A DNA stretch of 64,000 nt, taken from positions 23,865,764-23,929,763 of the forward strand of contig NC_135789.1 of assembly GCF_051106095.1 (NCBI RefSeq). The letters run 5' to 3'. Shown here in pieces: positions 1 through 12,900 of this stretch. The translations under genes were made by a program, and so were the position numbers. This DNA comes from Pogona vitticeps (Eukaryota; Chordata; Lepidosauria; Squamata; Agamidae). Within the stretch, counting starts at the first letter, position 1. Every line of letters begins with the position of its first letter. Below the pieces are notes generated by a model. It ran no database searches. It saw nothing but the letters and a program-made list of their open reading frames with translations, and was not told where the DNA came from.

Positions 1-104
1 TACAATGATGAGAAGGCAAGATTTAAAAGCTGAAAGTTTGCCTATATTTTTAAAAGACTTAAACAAGCACAGTATTATATATATAAAAAAGATACACAAT
101 ATGA

Positions 105-645
105 CCATAAAACCAGTAGGGAAAACACATTTAAAAACAACAGAGTACAACATTAAAAAAAAACTCCTCTCAGACCACCAGTCTTTAAGAGAAAGGTCTT
201 GGCCTGCTTGTGGAAGGCCAGCCAAGATGGGGCCAGTCTGGCCTCCAGTGGCAGGGAGTTCCAGAATCTCTGGGAGAACCCACCGAGAAGGCCCTTCTCC
301 AACGTCCCCACCAAGGGCGCCTGTGAGGGTGGCGGGACCGAGAGAAAGGCCTCCCCTGGCGATCTTAACACCTGAGCAGGCTCGTAGAGGGAAATGGGGT
401 CTCTGAGATGGCTTGGCTTTTATAGGCTAAAACCAGCACTTTGAATTGTGCCCGGAAACAGGTTGGCAAGCCGGTGGAGCTGCTGTAAGAGAGGGATTTA
501 TCTGATCCCTGTAACCAGCCCCCGTCAGCAATTTGGTAGCTGTGTTTAGGATCTTCTGCAGTTTCTGAACACTCTCCAAGGGTAGCCCCAGGTAGAGCGT
601 GTTACAGTAGTCCAGCTGAGAGGTAACTAGGGCGTGTGTTCCCAT
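105..645 (-). mobile_element. L2-type LINE fragment (end of ORF2)
   Basis: Broken frames on the minus strand read LVTSQLDYCNTLYLGLPLES and RFWNSLPLEARLAPSWLAF, the C-terminal signatures of L2/CR1-clade reverse transcriptase ORFs. Several frameshifts show it is long dead. It lies in the AP2B1 intron that reaches the left edge. Confidence 0.8.
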
Positions 646-842
646 TGGTTTGACAGTTCAAATCCACGTGGGAGGTCTTTACCCGAGTCCTCGTTAGGTC
701 TGCGCACTAGATTCGGAGCGGCCACAAATTCCGAACAGAACCAGTCAGATTTGGAGGGGCGTGTACCGTTCAGAATTGGGCAGGGCCTCCTCCAGGTACC
801 CACCCCGGCCTTCCGCCGGGCCCCCAGTTCTATGGATCATAC

Positions 843-972
843 CTGGAGATTGTTGAGTGGTTCCATCTTCATCACGGGCCCCAGGGTGTTGAGGGGAAGA
901 GAGACGTCGATGCTCTGGTTGGGCATCAGCGGTGTGTGGATGGCCAGCGGGGTGCTGGGAATGACCCCAAAG
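843..972 (-). CDS. AP2B1: AP2B1 ear-domain exon, residues 775-818; last exon in window
   Basis: Encodes [20 protein letters not shown], then divergent-free sequence to [10 protein letters not shown], and ends at a GTATG donor. The remaining exons (VAVKNN onward) are not in the window. The first 840 bases are intron filled with an L2-type LINE remnant. Confidence 0.95.
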
Positions 973-3900
973 CTGTGGGGTGGGGAGGAGGAGAGAAGAG
1001 GATCATTTCAGCTGAGAACCAGGCCAAAGCACGTCCGTCTGCTGAAACAGATTCGGGCCACGACTCCGTTTCACTTCTGGCCCGGCTGGCATTTTTACCA
1101 TCTGTTCTACGAAAAAGCTGCGAATTGAAGATCTCGCAGGGAGGACGGGTGAGAAAGCGCTGGCATTTATAGTTTGCTTTCATATTTAAGAGGGATGCTG
1201 AAAAACGCAGATTACGGTGAACGCTATAATAACAGTGAACTCTATACACAGCATGGCCTCTGGCTCTCTCAGGGAGTTTCACCTTTAGAAATATACGTAT
1301 TATTTCCGGGATTTTTCTTTTAATAATTTCAGACGGTGGATAAATGAACCAGTGGATACTGATCCTGTGGATACGGGGGTTCCTACTGTATGTAATCACT
1401 TAAAAGGGTGGAACTGACTCTGATTTGTGGGGGAACCGCTTGGGCCATGCGGTGGCGCTGATGGGTGTCCAGACCTCACCTGTTCTTGTTGAACTGGATG
1501 GCGAAGTCGCTCATGTGCTGCAGGGCCTTGTTGGTGAAAGTCATGTCCATGTAGATGTGGCCCTGGCGGTGGCTGAAGGTCCCGGAGATTTCTAGCCCTT
1601 TCGCTTTCACGGCCGGCAGCCAGACCTGGGGGGGAGGGGGGAGACAGGGGGAGCCTATGAAGAGGAAACCAAAGAAACTGACCTCCCCCCCCAACTCCCA
1701 ACTGACAAGAGGCAAGCCAGGTGGATTTGAACTCCAGAAATGAAGCTGGAAGGGACCCTTCAAGGTCATCTAGCCCCACCCCGACCTCAGTGCAGGAGAC
1801 CAGGGGTTCCAGACCCGCCGAGCAGCTTTTCTCTCGAATACTGAACATCTCCTGCTAATTCAACCTTGATGAAACGAGAGCTGCAGGATTTCTGGGCAGT
1901 TCCATCTTTCCTAGAAAGAGGTCGGCGCCCCATCTGAAACTGGGCAAAGGCCCGGATGCCTGCCCCCCTGCCCCGATTTTCCACGGGATTTCAGGTCACA
2001 GGCCGGATCCCCACGCTGCCCAAACTCCCAGGTAAGAGCAAATCGGTGCCGCAGCCTGGAAGAAGTCCCAGAGGGAGCTGATTCTGCTTGCTTTGGTGCC
2101 CCCACGGTGTCTGTATGTGGGGAGGTGGGAGAAAAGTGGGTGCCTGGTCCATGGGGAGAGGATTCTCTTTTTGAGGGGGGAGGAGGAGGCCACGGGGAGG
2201 ACAGTGTGGCCAGGGACCCACTTCAGGCCAGATTTTGGGTCTCAGAGGGACAAATTCGGCCCACGGGTGAGACCGTTTCCGATGGATTACATCCTGTAAT
2301 CCATCCAAACTTGGTGGTTTCGAAAGTGGGATGGGGGAAACGATCAAGCCACGTCTTGCCTACCGCTTTGGGGGCCATGTATCCGCCGGGCGCCATGCCG
2401 ATACCGGAGGAGAGCTCGAAGAGGTCGTTGAGGCCACTGCTGACCACGGCCGGAGTCGGCGAGGGAGCAAAAGTCGCCGGCACGGAGGAAGGGATGAAGG
2501 TCTGCCCCACCTGGGAGGTGTTACAGAAAGGGAGAGAGAAAAATGGGGATGAAGTTAACATCATTTCTGCCCTGCGGGAGCTTTTTAAAAAACTCTATAA
2601 GCAGTGAATGCCGGCAATACAGAAGGACCGCCTTATCCGGGGGATCTGTATCCACTGATTCACTCATCTACAGTCCAAAAGTATTAAAATGATTCAAAGC
2701 AAAACCCATATCTTTATATATAAAGAAAAACACCCTGCTATGTATAGCGTTCCACTTTTTTTAAGCGGGGGGGAAAGCGCTGGAATCGATCCACGTGGAT
2801 ATGAGGATCCTACTGTATTCCGGATTTTTTAAAGCTTTTCACTCGGCATTTTGCGGATTGATCAAGGAAGCTAAAAAAATCCACCAGCATGCCAATGAAC
2901 TCAGGCAACTTAATTTTACCCCCTGTGCAATCATCTCTACTTGCAAACTGTTTTTTACCGGGCACCCACCTTCTGCCTTTTAACTGCTCACATCCGTCAG
3001 CAGCTTGCAATCCTGTGATTTCTACATCTTGCAAGCACTGGGATGCTGCCTTGACTCCCTCCACATGGGAGGAAGGCAGGGCAGGGATCGAACCAATGAA
3101 GATATAAATAATGAATCGGTGCAGGGGACTCTGTAGCCCAGAAAGCCCTCAAACCCCAGCCCGATTCATCCCACGAGCGGCTTGTGCTCCGGCTTCTCCG
3201 AATCCTGACAGGTTGGAACTCGGCTTATCGCAGCCCCTCTTTCCTTCTTCCGTGGTCCAGCGTGGCCCGGCCACGCAAGCTCGGACTGCGTGGTCTCCGC
3301 TCCGCCAACGACGCTTTGACCCACGTAGGGATGCAAAGCCTCACCGCTGCATGTGTGCCGGAAAGGGTCCAGGAAGAGGTGGGAAAAGTGCCAATGGAGA
3401 AAGAAGAGCATGACGTGTAAGACCAAATCAAAAGAAAAACGAACGAAGGCCACTTACTGCAGGACTGCCACCAATTCCCCCTCCAAGGTCACTGCCAAGC
3501 TGCAAAGAGAGAAACGAGTGGAGGGGGGAGAGACAAGGCAGGAGAGAAGGGGTGGGTGGGAGTGGAGTGGAGTGGGGGGTGAGAGAGGGTAAAAATTCAG
3601 TTCAGAGAGGTGCCCGAAAGAGGGCCACCACGCCAGGTGGCCCCCACTGTTCCCCGGGGTAGGGAGCAGCTGCCCAGCAGGACAAGCCCCACAGCCAGAA
3701 CAGAGAGCCCCCAGTATAGGACCCCCAAAAGCCCCCAGGGAAAGGGGGAGAGAAGAGAGAAGTGCCACATTCGGTCCAAAGCAGAGCGATGCACAGCGTG
3801 TTGCCTTTCGAGTCGAGCTGTGTCGCCCGAACAGCCAGGAAGAACTCTCTCCTAAGCTGCCGTTTTAAAGGACTGAGCCTCGGTCGGTTCAGGGTGACCG

Positions 3901-6900
3901 CCAAGGTTCCCCCAAAAAACCGCCACCGTCACCTCACTCAAGACGCGCGTGTCGCAGGCCGGGCAGTCGCCCGCTGTCACAAACCCGTCCCCACCTCGGT
4001 TTGGCCTCCTCTGCATGTCCAGATCTTTGCCCCAACGCGGTGCAGTGGGGTGGCGCTAGCGGCTCGGAACGGGCCATTACGCTTGTACCTCCGGCGTGGG
4101 AAAGCTATCCGCTCCTTTCTCTCGGCCCGGGCTCTATTCTGAGGTGGCAGGGACCGCACTGAGATCGCAGCTGCGCCATCACTTCTCTCTGCCTAATGCA
4201 AAATGAGTCCCACAAGAGTTGGCCGTAAAAAACTTGATGCCAAGTCGCATTTACCGTATTTTTCCGTGTATAAGACACTCCCATGTATAAGATAGCCACT
4301 ACTTTTTAAACCCAAAATTAAGAAAACTAAGTGGGGCTTAGCAAGTGTAGGGGGAAAGGGATCAAAGCCCTGCAGGATCGCTTTGATCCCTGCTTTCTCC
4401 CTTTGTGTTAAGCCCCGCAGGGCTTAGCAAAAGGAGAGAGAAAGGGATTAAAAGAATCCCCTGACTGCATTATTGTTTTGATCCCTTCCCCCCTTATACA
4501 GCCATGGAATTGCTTTGATCCTTTCCCCCTACACTTACTAAGCCCCACAGGACTTAGTAAGCAGAGGGGAAAGCAAGGATGAAAGCCATCCTGCAGCGCT
4601 TTGACTCCTGCTTTCCTTTTGCTAAGGCTTAGCAAGTGGAGGGGAAAGCAGGGATCACAGCACTGCAGGATCACTTTGATCCCTGCTTTCCCCTCCACTT
4701 TTTTTCTCTCCTCCGCTTACTTCCATGTATAAGACAACCCTCAATTTTTAGTCTAAAGATTTTAGACAAAAGTATAGTCTTATACATTGAAAAATACGGT
4801 AAGTTGTGTGCAGTGACGCCCTTAAAAAGCTACCAAAAATACTAGCAGGGCCGCTCCAAAAGCACAGTGTTGGGGGATCCTGAACTATTGCACCCCGTTT
4901 CATTTCATCTAACCCCTTAACCTTCACTCCCAGGCTTCTGTGGGTAGCCAAGTCTCGACCTCAGGACCTAAGCATGGATGCGAGTGAAACCTTTTCTCTA
5001 AAAAAGGGATGGACAAGCCAAATGAACCACCAACCACGGTGCTCTGGAAAGGGAGAAGGCCACCCTCCAGAGGTAGCCCCTGCCTTGATGAAGACCAACC
5101 AGAAGGTTACCAAACGGTGCAAGCTTTTGGGTTCTGCAGAACGCTTCGTCAGGAGAGGTGATAGCAAAAGAAGTTTGGGATGGAGCAAAGACACAGAGAA
5201 GCCAAAAAAATGTTGGTAGACAGGCACATTTCATACACCAGCTCTGCTGTCCTATTAAGAAGACCCCAAACTGAATCAATTGCCAGCAGTTAAGCAGTTG
5301 TGAAAGACCGAGAGCAATCTTCTCCTTCTAGAAACTCAACAGCCGGTTGCATTGAGATCTAACTTCTGGGAAAGGGAGGAATCATAAAGTCTCTTTTGTC
5401 CAGAAAAAGGAAAATGTTCCAATGCACTGCAGGGATGTGAAAAATGGATATTAAAAATGTAATTTTTTTTTTTTTTTTACTTTTCTGATGCTTCACAAAA
5501 AGGAACATTTTTATTCTGGCAGGCTTTACAAAACTTCCCGACCTAAGAGCCTCGGAGAGCAACGGCCCTTCCTAGCAAATGGCCGCCTTTTTTAATGGGC
5601 TTTGAGAGGCTACCAGTATTTTATTTTATTGCACTGATTGTGTAATCTTAGGATGTGTGGTTTTTTTTTTTTTTAAAGTCACTTATTGCTGCAATCCGCT
5701 CAGAGTGACCATCACATGATGCAGTGAAGTTAAATATCCTTAAGGATGTCGATGGTTACATTTCAGAATTATCAGTGGGGTGAATACAGCTCCTTTTCTA
5801 TCACAGTGGCTAGAATGGTAGATTCTGAAAAAAAGGAAACAAATGTGTATTTTCCTTCATCGGATCAATTTGTTCACATCACGAGAGCTCTGTCGGAGCT
5901 CCCCAAAACACAACTAAAAACTGATTTGGTGTCAGCTAAGATCTCCTATCGCCCAAGCCCGCTGCCCAAAAAATATACTCAGTCTCCCACTCTTTCCATC
6001 CAGCTGAGAGCTGTAATTTGAAAGGGAACCCCGGGAGGCTATTGTCTTTCTGCAATTTATCGCTCTCTCTGCCAGCCAAGCGGGTGCCCAGGTGGCATGG
6101 AGAAGCCAAAGCCCGACCCTGCCAGATTCAACGCTCTAGATCGTCCAAGAGGCAAGAGCCCCCCCCCGCTCTCCCGCCAGGCTTTGGGGAGCGTTTTCCT
6201 CTCGAAAGGAGAAGAGGCGGCTCTCAGACGAGCGAACATCTTATATAAAACGGCCTTGAAACAGCTTGGGAATAACTCTGCATAATCGAGCCAGATGTTT
6301 TTAATCTGCTTTCCTCGGCGCCTCGCCAAGTGTATCGCGAAAAGAGCCACCGGCTGGGAAGTCAACCTTGAAAGACAAAGATCTGATGATTTTAACCTCT
6401 CTCTCTCTCTCTCACACGCACACACAAAAGCCTTCTCCTGCCCGTGGTAACGGGGATCACGATGAAATCCGGAGGGCAGAGATGGGGAAATGGGAAACCT
6501 CGCCAACTTACAGCCGGGGATTATTAAGATCTGGTCCTGGATTCTCTATGGGGCCAAAGGCAGAACGGAGCAAGGAAGCCTCCTCCGATGGTTTGCGCGG
6601 ATGTTGGGAACAAGGCGTGCACCAAGGCAGCGCCCTGTCCCCGTTTCAAGACGGAGAAGGACCTTACAGGCTTTGGATTGGGGCCGAAAGTCTGTTTGAC
6701 CAAACGATTCACACATTCGCTTGTTGCTTAAGCGGTGGGGCGCCTGGCGAGCTTCTACACGGTGCCCCCTCCCGGGAAGTCAGCTTGCAAGGAATAGCCT
6801 TCTTCTTCCCAGCGGGGTGGCCTCCGCTAGTGCAGATGGCAGACGTATGGAAGTCTGCAGGCGGAGTGCGGTGCTCTGCCTAGGAGGAGCCTGGACTTCG

Positions 6901-9900
6901 GAGTTTGGAAGAGTATTGTGGGAAAACAGTGACCACATGCACGGCGTTATTTCTGGGCGAATCGGCAACATGGGGTCCTAAGCTCTTGGATTTGTGGATC
7001 CCACCACCACCACAGAAATCCCCTCCTGCCTAGTTTGGGCCACGGGAACCCCCCCACACCATCTTTCTGCATCCTCATCCCCGCCACGGCCCTCTCTTTG
7101 ATCCACGGAGCTGAAAACCTAGATTTCTGCTTCTGCTCCAGGTGATCCCTGGGGGCAGCAGAAAGAGGTCCATGGATGGCAGGTGACACCTTCTGGATCT
7201 GGCCCCCTGCATGGCTTGAGAGGGCATATCTTTGACCCCGCTGACTCAGCAGCCTCCAGGGCACTCAGAGGCCATTTTTCGGGGGCCTAAACCAACTCCT
7301 TGGGACTCATCCCAAATTATGCCACCATAATGAATGGGATGCTCTTCGATATTTTCATTAATGGCTTGGTTGAGGGAGCGCAGGGAATGCTTGTCAAATC
7401 TGCAGATGACACCAAATTGGGCGGAAAAGCTCCTATCCTAGAAGACAGAAACAAAATTCAAAACTTGATAGGATGGAGCTCTGGGCCGAAAGCAACAGAA
7501 TGAAATTCAACAGGGAGAAGTGCCAAGTCCTGCACCTCGGAAAAAGAAACCCATTGCACGGTTCCAAGATATGGGAGGAGACCTGGCTCAGCAAAACTAC
7601 GAGCGAGAAAGATCTTGGAATTGTTGTGGATCGCAAGCTGAACAGGAGCCAACCGTGTGATGTGGCTACAAAAAAGGCCAATGCTATTTTAGGCTACATT
7701 AAGAGAAGTACAGTTTCCAAATCTTGCAAGGTGCTAGCCCTCTATTCGGCACTGGTTAGGCCTCACCTTGAGTCTTGTGTCCAGTTCTGGACACCACACT
7801 TCAAGAAGGATGCTGAGAAATTGGAACAAGTTCAGAGGAGGGCGATAAGGATGATCAGGGGGCTGGAAACCAAGCCTTAGGAGGAAAGGCTGAAAGATCT
7901 GGCTATCTTTAGCCTTGAGAAAAGAAGACCGAGGCGGTGGACAGACCACTCAATGGACTCGAAAGCCTGTCCTTCAGAGGAGGGGGCAGGATCTGTTCTC
8001 CATCATCGCAGAGTGGAGGACACATAACAATGGGTTCAAGTTACAGGAAGCCAGATTTCGGTTGAGTATCAAGAAAAAAACTTCTTAACTGTTAGAGCAG
8101 AACGACAGTGGAACCAGTGGCCCTCAAGAGGTGGTGAGCGCTCCAACACTGGAGGTAATAAAGAGAAATTTAGACAACCACCTGGCAGATCTGCTTTGAT
8201 TGTATTCCTGCCTTGAGCAGGGGGTTGGACTTGATGGCCTCGTAGGCCCCCTTCCAACTTCATTTTTCTATGATTCTATGGTTCGAAGACCTCTAGGGAG
8301 ACCCTGCTCTCTCTCTCTCTCCCACTGCCCCCCCGTGCCACATCTGGTGAAGACAAAATAGAGCTGTTTCGGTGGCTGCTGACATGGCTCTGGAACTCAC
8401 TGCCACAAGAAGCTCTCTGCCCTCCTCTGTCTGGCAAGCAAAAACGTCCCTCCCTGGGCAGGATTTCAGCAACTAAACCAAGGTCAGAAAAAGGAGCTTT
8501 CAGTCCAGAAGGCGTCATTATTCTTTCCACCCCCTAAGTTCTGAAATATTTTAGATGTAGTTGGCTTTTCTTGCAAGTTTAACTGCATTCTCGTATTACA
8601 ACTTACACATTTCTTTTAAAGACATCGTGTTTCTAAGCTGCTTTCAGTCCTTACACCGGGAGAACGGTGGAATGGAAATGAACTAAAATGAGTGAATAAT
8701 AAGAGTAAGACAAAGTAGGGAGCAGGAGAACTTAAGACGGACTGCCATTTAGAAAACTGCCCTTGCACTGGGAGAGAAAATGGGGGTGATTCTCCCCCTT
8801 TATTTGCTCCTCCAGAGCCCTCCTCTGCCCCCCCCCCAAGTGTGGAGTCTGTTAGGACCAGAGATTTTTTTTAAAGATCTGGTGAAGAATAAGAAAAGAA
8901 AAAAAAGATCAGGATAGTTTTGCCTCTCCTAATCCAGATTTTATTGGGCTAACAACTCCCATCACCCCCAGCTAGGGGCTGGCAGGGGGATTCTGGGTGT
9001 TGTAGTTCAACCCTGGATTTGGGGGAGAGGAGTCTTCCACACTGCACGACGCTGCCCATCACAGCGTCTGGATCCTTGAAGCACAAAGGAGACCCGCGTT
9101 CCGCTTTAGAGACACCTAGAAACCTCGTCTGTCACGTTGAGTGAGGTCGTCCTGCGAGGCCAGGATGGTTTTGTTTTGAGACTGATGAGGCACAGGAACT
9201 GTCAGCACCCCTGGAATAAGGAACCGATCAAAATCCCCGAATGAAAGCTAGCAGGTCAGGACTGCATGAGAATTCATCCACGCAAGGCTGAAGAGAGCCC
9301 GAGGAACAGGGCACAGGAGAGCGTGGGCATCTTGGGGGGGGCACATGGTTTGAGGGGGGGTGAAACCCCCGCCATGCTCTGCCGCCACTGAGATGCCAAA
9401 TACTTCAGGAATAAGCCTGCCCGGCTCCTCATCGGCGGATTCCCAGGAGAGCAGATCCTTGTTTGAAACTCCCGCACCCGTCCGCTCCTGACAGCACCGG
9501 GCGTCCGCCTGAGTATCCTTGTGCTGAGAAGCAGGTTTTCTCCTGCCAAGGGGCGGCCGAGATCCTGCAAGACTACGCACGAGGGGACGTGGAACATCCC
9601 ATGTCCTGGCTGAGAGAAGAGGGGAGGAGGGTTGAAGTGATTGAGGAAACTTGGGGGGCTTTTATGCAGCGCCAAGAGACTGTAATCTATTTGCAAGCAG
9701 AGTGTCACCAGTGAAAGAACCACCTAACCTGGAACATGATCCAGCCCCAGGCAATAATTCGCCTTTCTCTGAGCAGAAACAGACCAGGGCTACGGCGTAA
9801 AATGTCACCCTCTTTGCAGCACCTACGTGAATCACTCTGCCGCAGATTCCCCCTGATGGGACTGGGCATGACAGTTTCACCTTCCTAGGAAACCACAGCT

Positions 9901-12900
9901 TTTAAAGTTGCTAGTCCTCATGTCTGGCGGGGGGGACAACACCCCCCTCTCAAAAACATCTGGGCATGATAGTGATTCTTCCACAGTCTCTTTGGCCATG
10001 GAAATAGGAAAATGCATTTTAAAAAAAAATGTACAGGCGACTCGTATGGCTATCTTAAAGGCCGGAAAGGGAAATATTGGTTTTCTAGCAGCTGGGAAAA
10101 GCAGGCTGGCCTTTTGTTGCTCGGTGGAACCCTTAACGATAAAACAGAAGTGGAACAAGCACAGCAAAATGGGATACAGGGCGAGATAGAGATACACTAC
10201 ACGTTCCCTTGTGCATAGAAAAATTAGCCTTCATCACAGACCTCAACCTTCCAAGGTTGGCAGAATTGGGGAGGAGGGGGAAGTTCAGCCCTATCCTAGG
10301 AGCAAGCAAGGCAGAGAAAGTCAAAGCTGGCCTAAACCCAAGCAGGTTGGTGGTCTCTTAGCCTAAGCTGGCCAGGGATTTGGGGAGGGGATGATACCTC
10401 CCACCCCCTTCTCTTCTCTCGGAGAGCACATGGTTTTACAAAGGTTTATCACAATGGCACCATCCGCACGACGCCTGTCCTGTGCCGGGAAGGGGTGATC
10501 CACGTCCCAAAGACGCCTCCCCACGTGCGATTAAAGAGGGAGGGATCCCGAGGCACTTCTCTTAAGGTGTGGGTCCACCCCGAACCATTTTCTGCCCACG
10601 AGCAAAGTAACATTTTTGGGGGGGTGAGGGGTGGGGACAGGACTCTTCTCTCCAGTTTCATTTATCGGTTAAACTTACACGCCACCTCTCCCCAGTCGCA
10701 GAAGCAGCTTCTCTTCCCTATAGAACCACCACCCTGCAAGGTAGGCCAGGCTGAGCGAGAGAGGAAGGAAGGAAAGCGACTAGCCCAGAGCCAGTTTCAA
10801 GACTCGGTTCAAAACTCTCCAGACGACACCATTCTGGCTCCCAGTGTGGAAGGTGGAAAGAAAGGTAGGGAGCAGGAAAAAAAATCCTGGGGTCCTCTCA
10901 ATGGCAGGTGATCGCGTTGGGAGGTTTTTTTGTTTTTTGCAATCTAGTATGTTGCCTTTAGTAGGTTTGGTTACAAGGGACCTTTCTGGGTTGGGGTGAT
11001 GGTCCGTCCCTAGCATCACTATCCAATCATCCCTTCCCGACCTCTAAATTCAAAAGGACTCCCCCCACCTTTCCGCTCTGTGGCCTTTTCCTTCTCTAGA
11101 GTCATGTGTCGTTAGCCCCCACCCCACTCCAGTTTGCTCTTTGACCTTTTAGGAACAGCACCTTTTTAAAATTCTCTCTACTACGACAGTCTCAGAGTGA
11201 GTTATTGAGACTGTAAGTGCCAGTGGAGGAGGAAAAAGGGGTGGACTAGTGGAGCTTGAAGCTTTTCTGCTCTGCGAACTCCTGCCCCTCTGCCACAGAT
11301 TGGACCCCACGTTTCCTTGTTTTTGTGTGTGTGTGTGTGTGTTTTCTCTCTCCTTAGCATGAAAAAGGACAGGAGGTGGGCAACTGGATCCTGGTGGCCA
11401 GATCCTGCGCCATCTAAGAACCAAGCTCAGGGTTCGAGGCCAGAAGCGTGTGCAAGAGAAACCACGGGCTTCAGCCGCTCATCGGCACCGAAAGGACGCG
11501 GTCGACTCACCAGGCTGTCCAGGCCACCCCCGAGGAGGTCCACAGCGCCCATCTGCATGGAGGACACCTGGGGGACGTTTGTGGGTGGGCCAAGGTCGAG
11601 GTTCAAAAGGTCGCCCAGGAGGTCGCCCTGGGAGGGGATCACCTGAGGCTGCTCGAGGTTCTGGGCGGCCATGGTCCCCACGGGACTATCTCCAGCATCG
11701 GTGCTGCAAAAGACAAGGAGAATCAGCCCTGTACCGCGGCTAGACACCCTACCTGCAGAGAAGGCCTCTTCCTAGAAAGACTCGTTAAAAACTGCTTTTA
11801 GGCATCAAAAAAATATTCTAAAATACTTATATTTTTTAAAAAAACACATTAACTGCTCAAATGGAAATCACGTGGGATTAGAGTGTCTGCAGGAGATTGG
11901 TTCGATGCCCTCCCCCCAGATGACGGAACAACACGTAGAAGCCGCGAACACAATACACCGCATGGCCTCTGGCTCCCTCCAGTGGCCGGGTCTGGTAAAG
12001 GCATCATAGAAATACATATAAATATGCATTTCTGGTTTTTTAATTTAATAATTTTCGGGCAACGGACTAGCGAATCAGCGGATACTGATCCTAGAGGAGG
12101 CTGTACTACAGAAGAGGCCTAGAAACCAAATGATATTTGCCAAAAAAGAGGGGAAAGATTAAAGAAAGGAAAAACAAAACAGAAGAGCGTCTAACACACA
12201 GGCTTCTATTAAAGACTTAAAAATATCCCAAAACACATCACTGCCTAGTCACTTCTTTTTTTCCCACCCCCTTGGCATGCTGGCAGAGAAAACCTGGCTT
12301 GACTTCACTGAAAGAAGGCAAGGATACGTCCCTGAAATTTAAAATACAGTAGGACCCCTGTATCCAAAGGCGGAAGTGGTCCCAAGGCCCCCACGGATGC
12401 TAAAAATTGTGGATAACAGTGAACAGTATACATCACATGCTAAAAGAAAAGAAAAAGCCAGAAAAAAATATTTTCACAATGTATTACCAGAACTGGCCAA
12501 AGAACATGTTACGAATTACAGTGGTGCCGCACTTTACAATTACCCCGCATTACGACAAATCCGCTTCACGAGGTTTTTGTGATCGCTTTTGCGATCGCAA
12601 AATGATGGTCTAAATAGGGTTTATCGCAAAATGATGGTCTAAATAGGGTTTTTTCACTTTGCGATGATCGGTTCCCTGCTTCGGGAACCGATTCTTCGCA
12701 AAATTATGTTTTTTAAAACAGCTGATCAACGGTTTCAAAATGGCTGCCGGGTAATTAAAATGGCTCCCCGCTGTGTTTAGGGACGGATTCCTCGCTATAC
12801 AGGCACCAAAAATGGCCGCCGTATGGAGGATCTTCACTGGACTGTGAGTTTTTAGCCAATTGGAACACATTGAACGGTTTTCAATGCGTTTCAATTGGCT

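Larger units (their letters stand above)
3500..11510. other. AP2B1 intron (8 kb) upstream of the microexon
   Basis: Holds MITE D (4254-4799), a CR1 LINE (7290-8285), an L2-like fragment (8290-8530) and a 'tctgggtgttgtagttc' type fragment near 8,990. The interval 9,020-11,320 shows no gene, only scattered homopolymer runs. No exon or RNA gene was seen in it. Confidence 0.6.

Noticed and set aside
634-1128. 164-aa plus-strand frame
   Set aside because: Antisense to an AP2B1 exon and to a MITE fragment; no homology.
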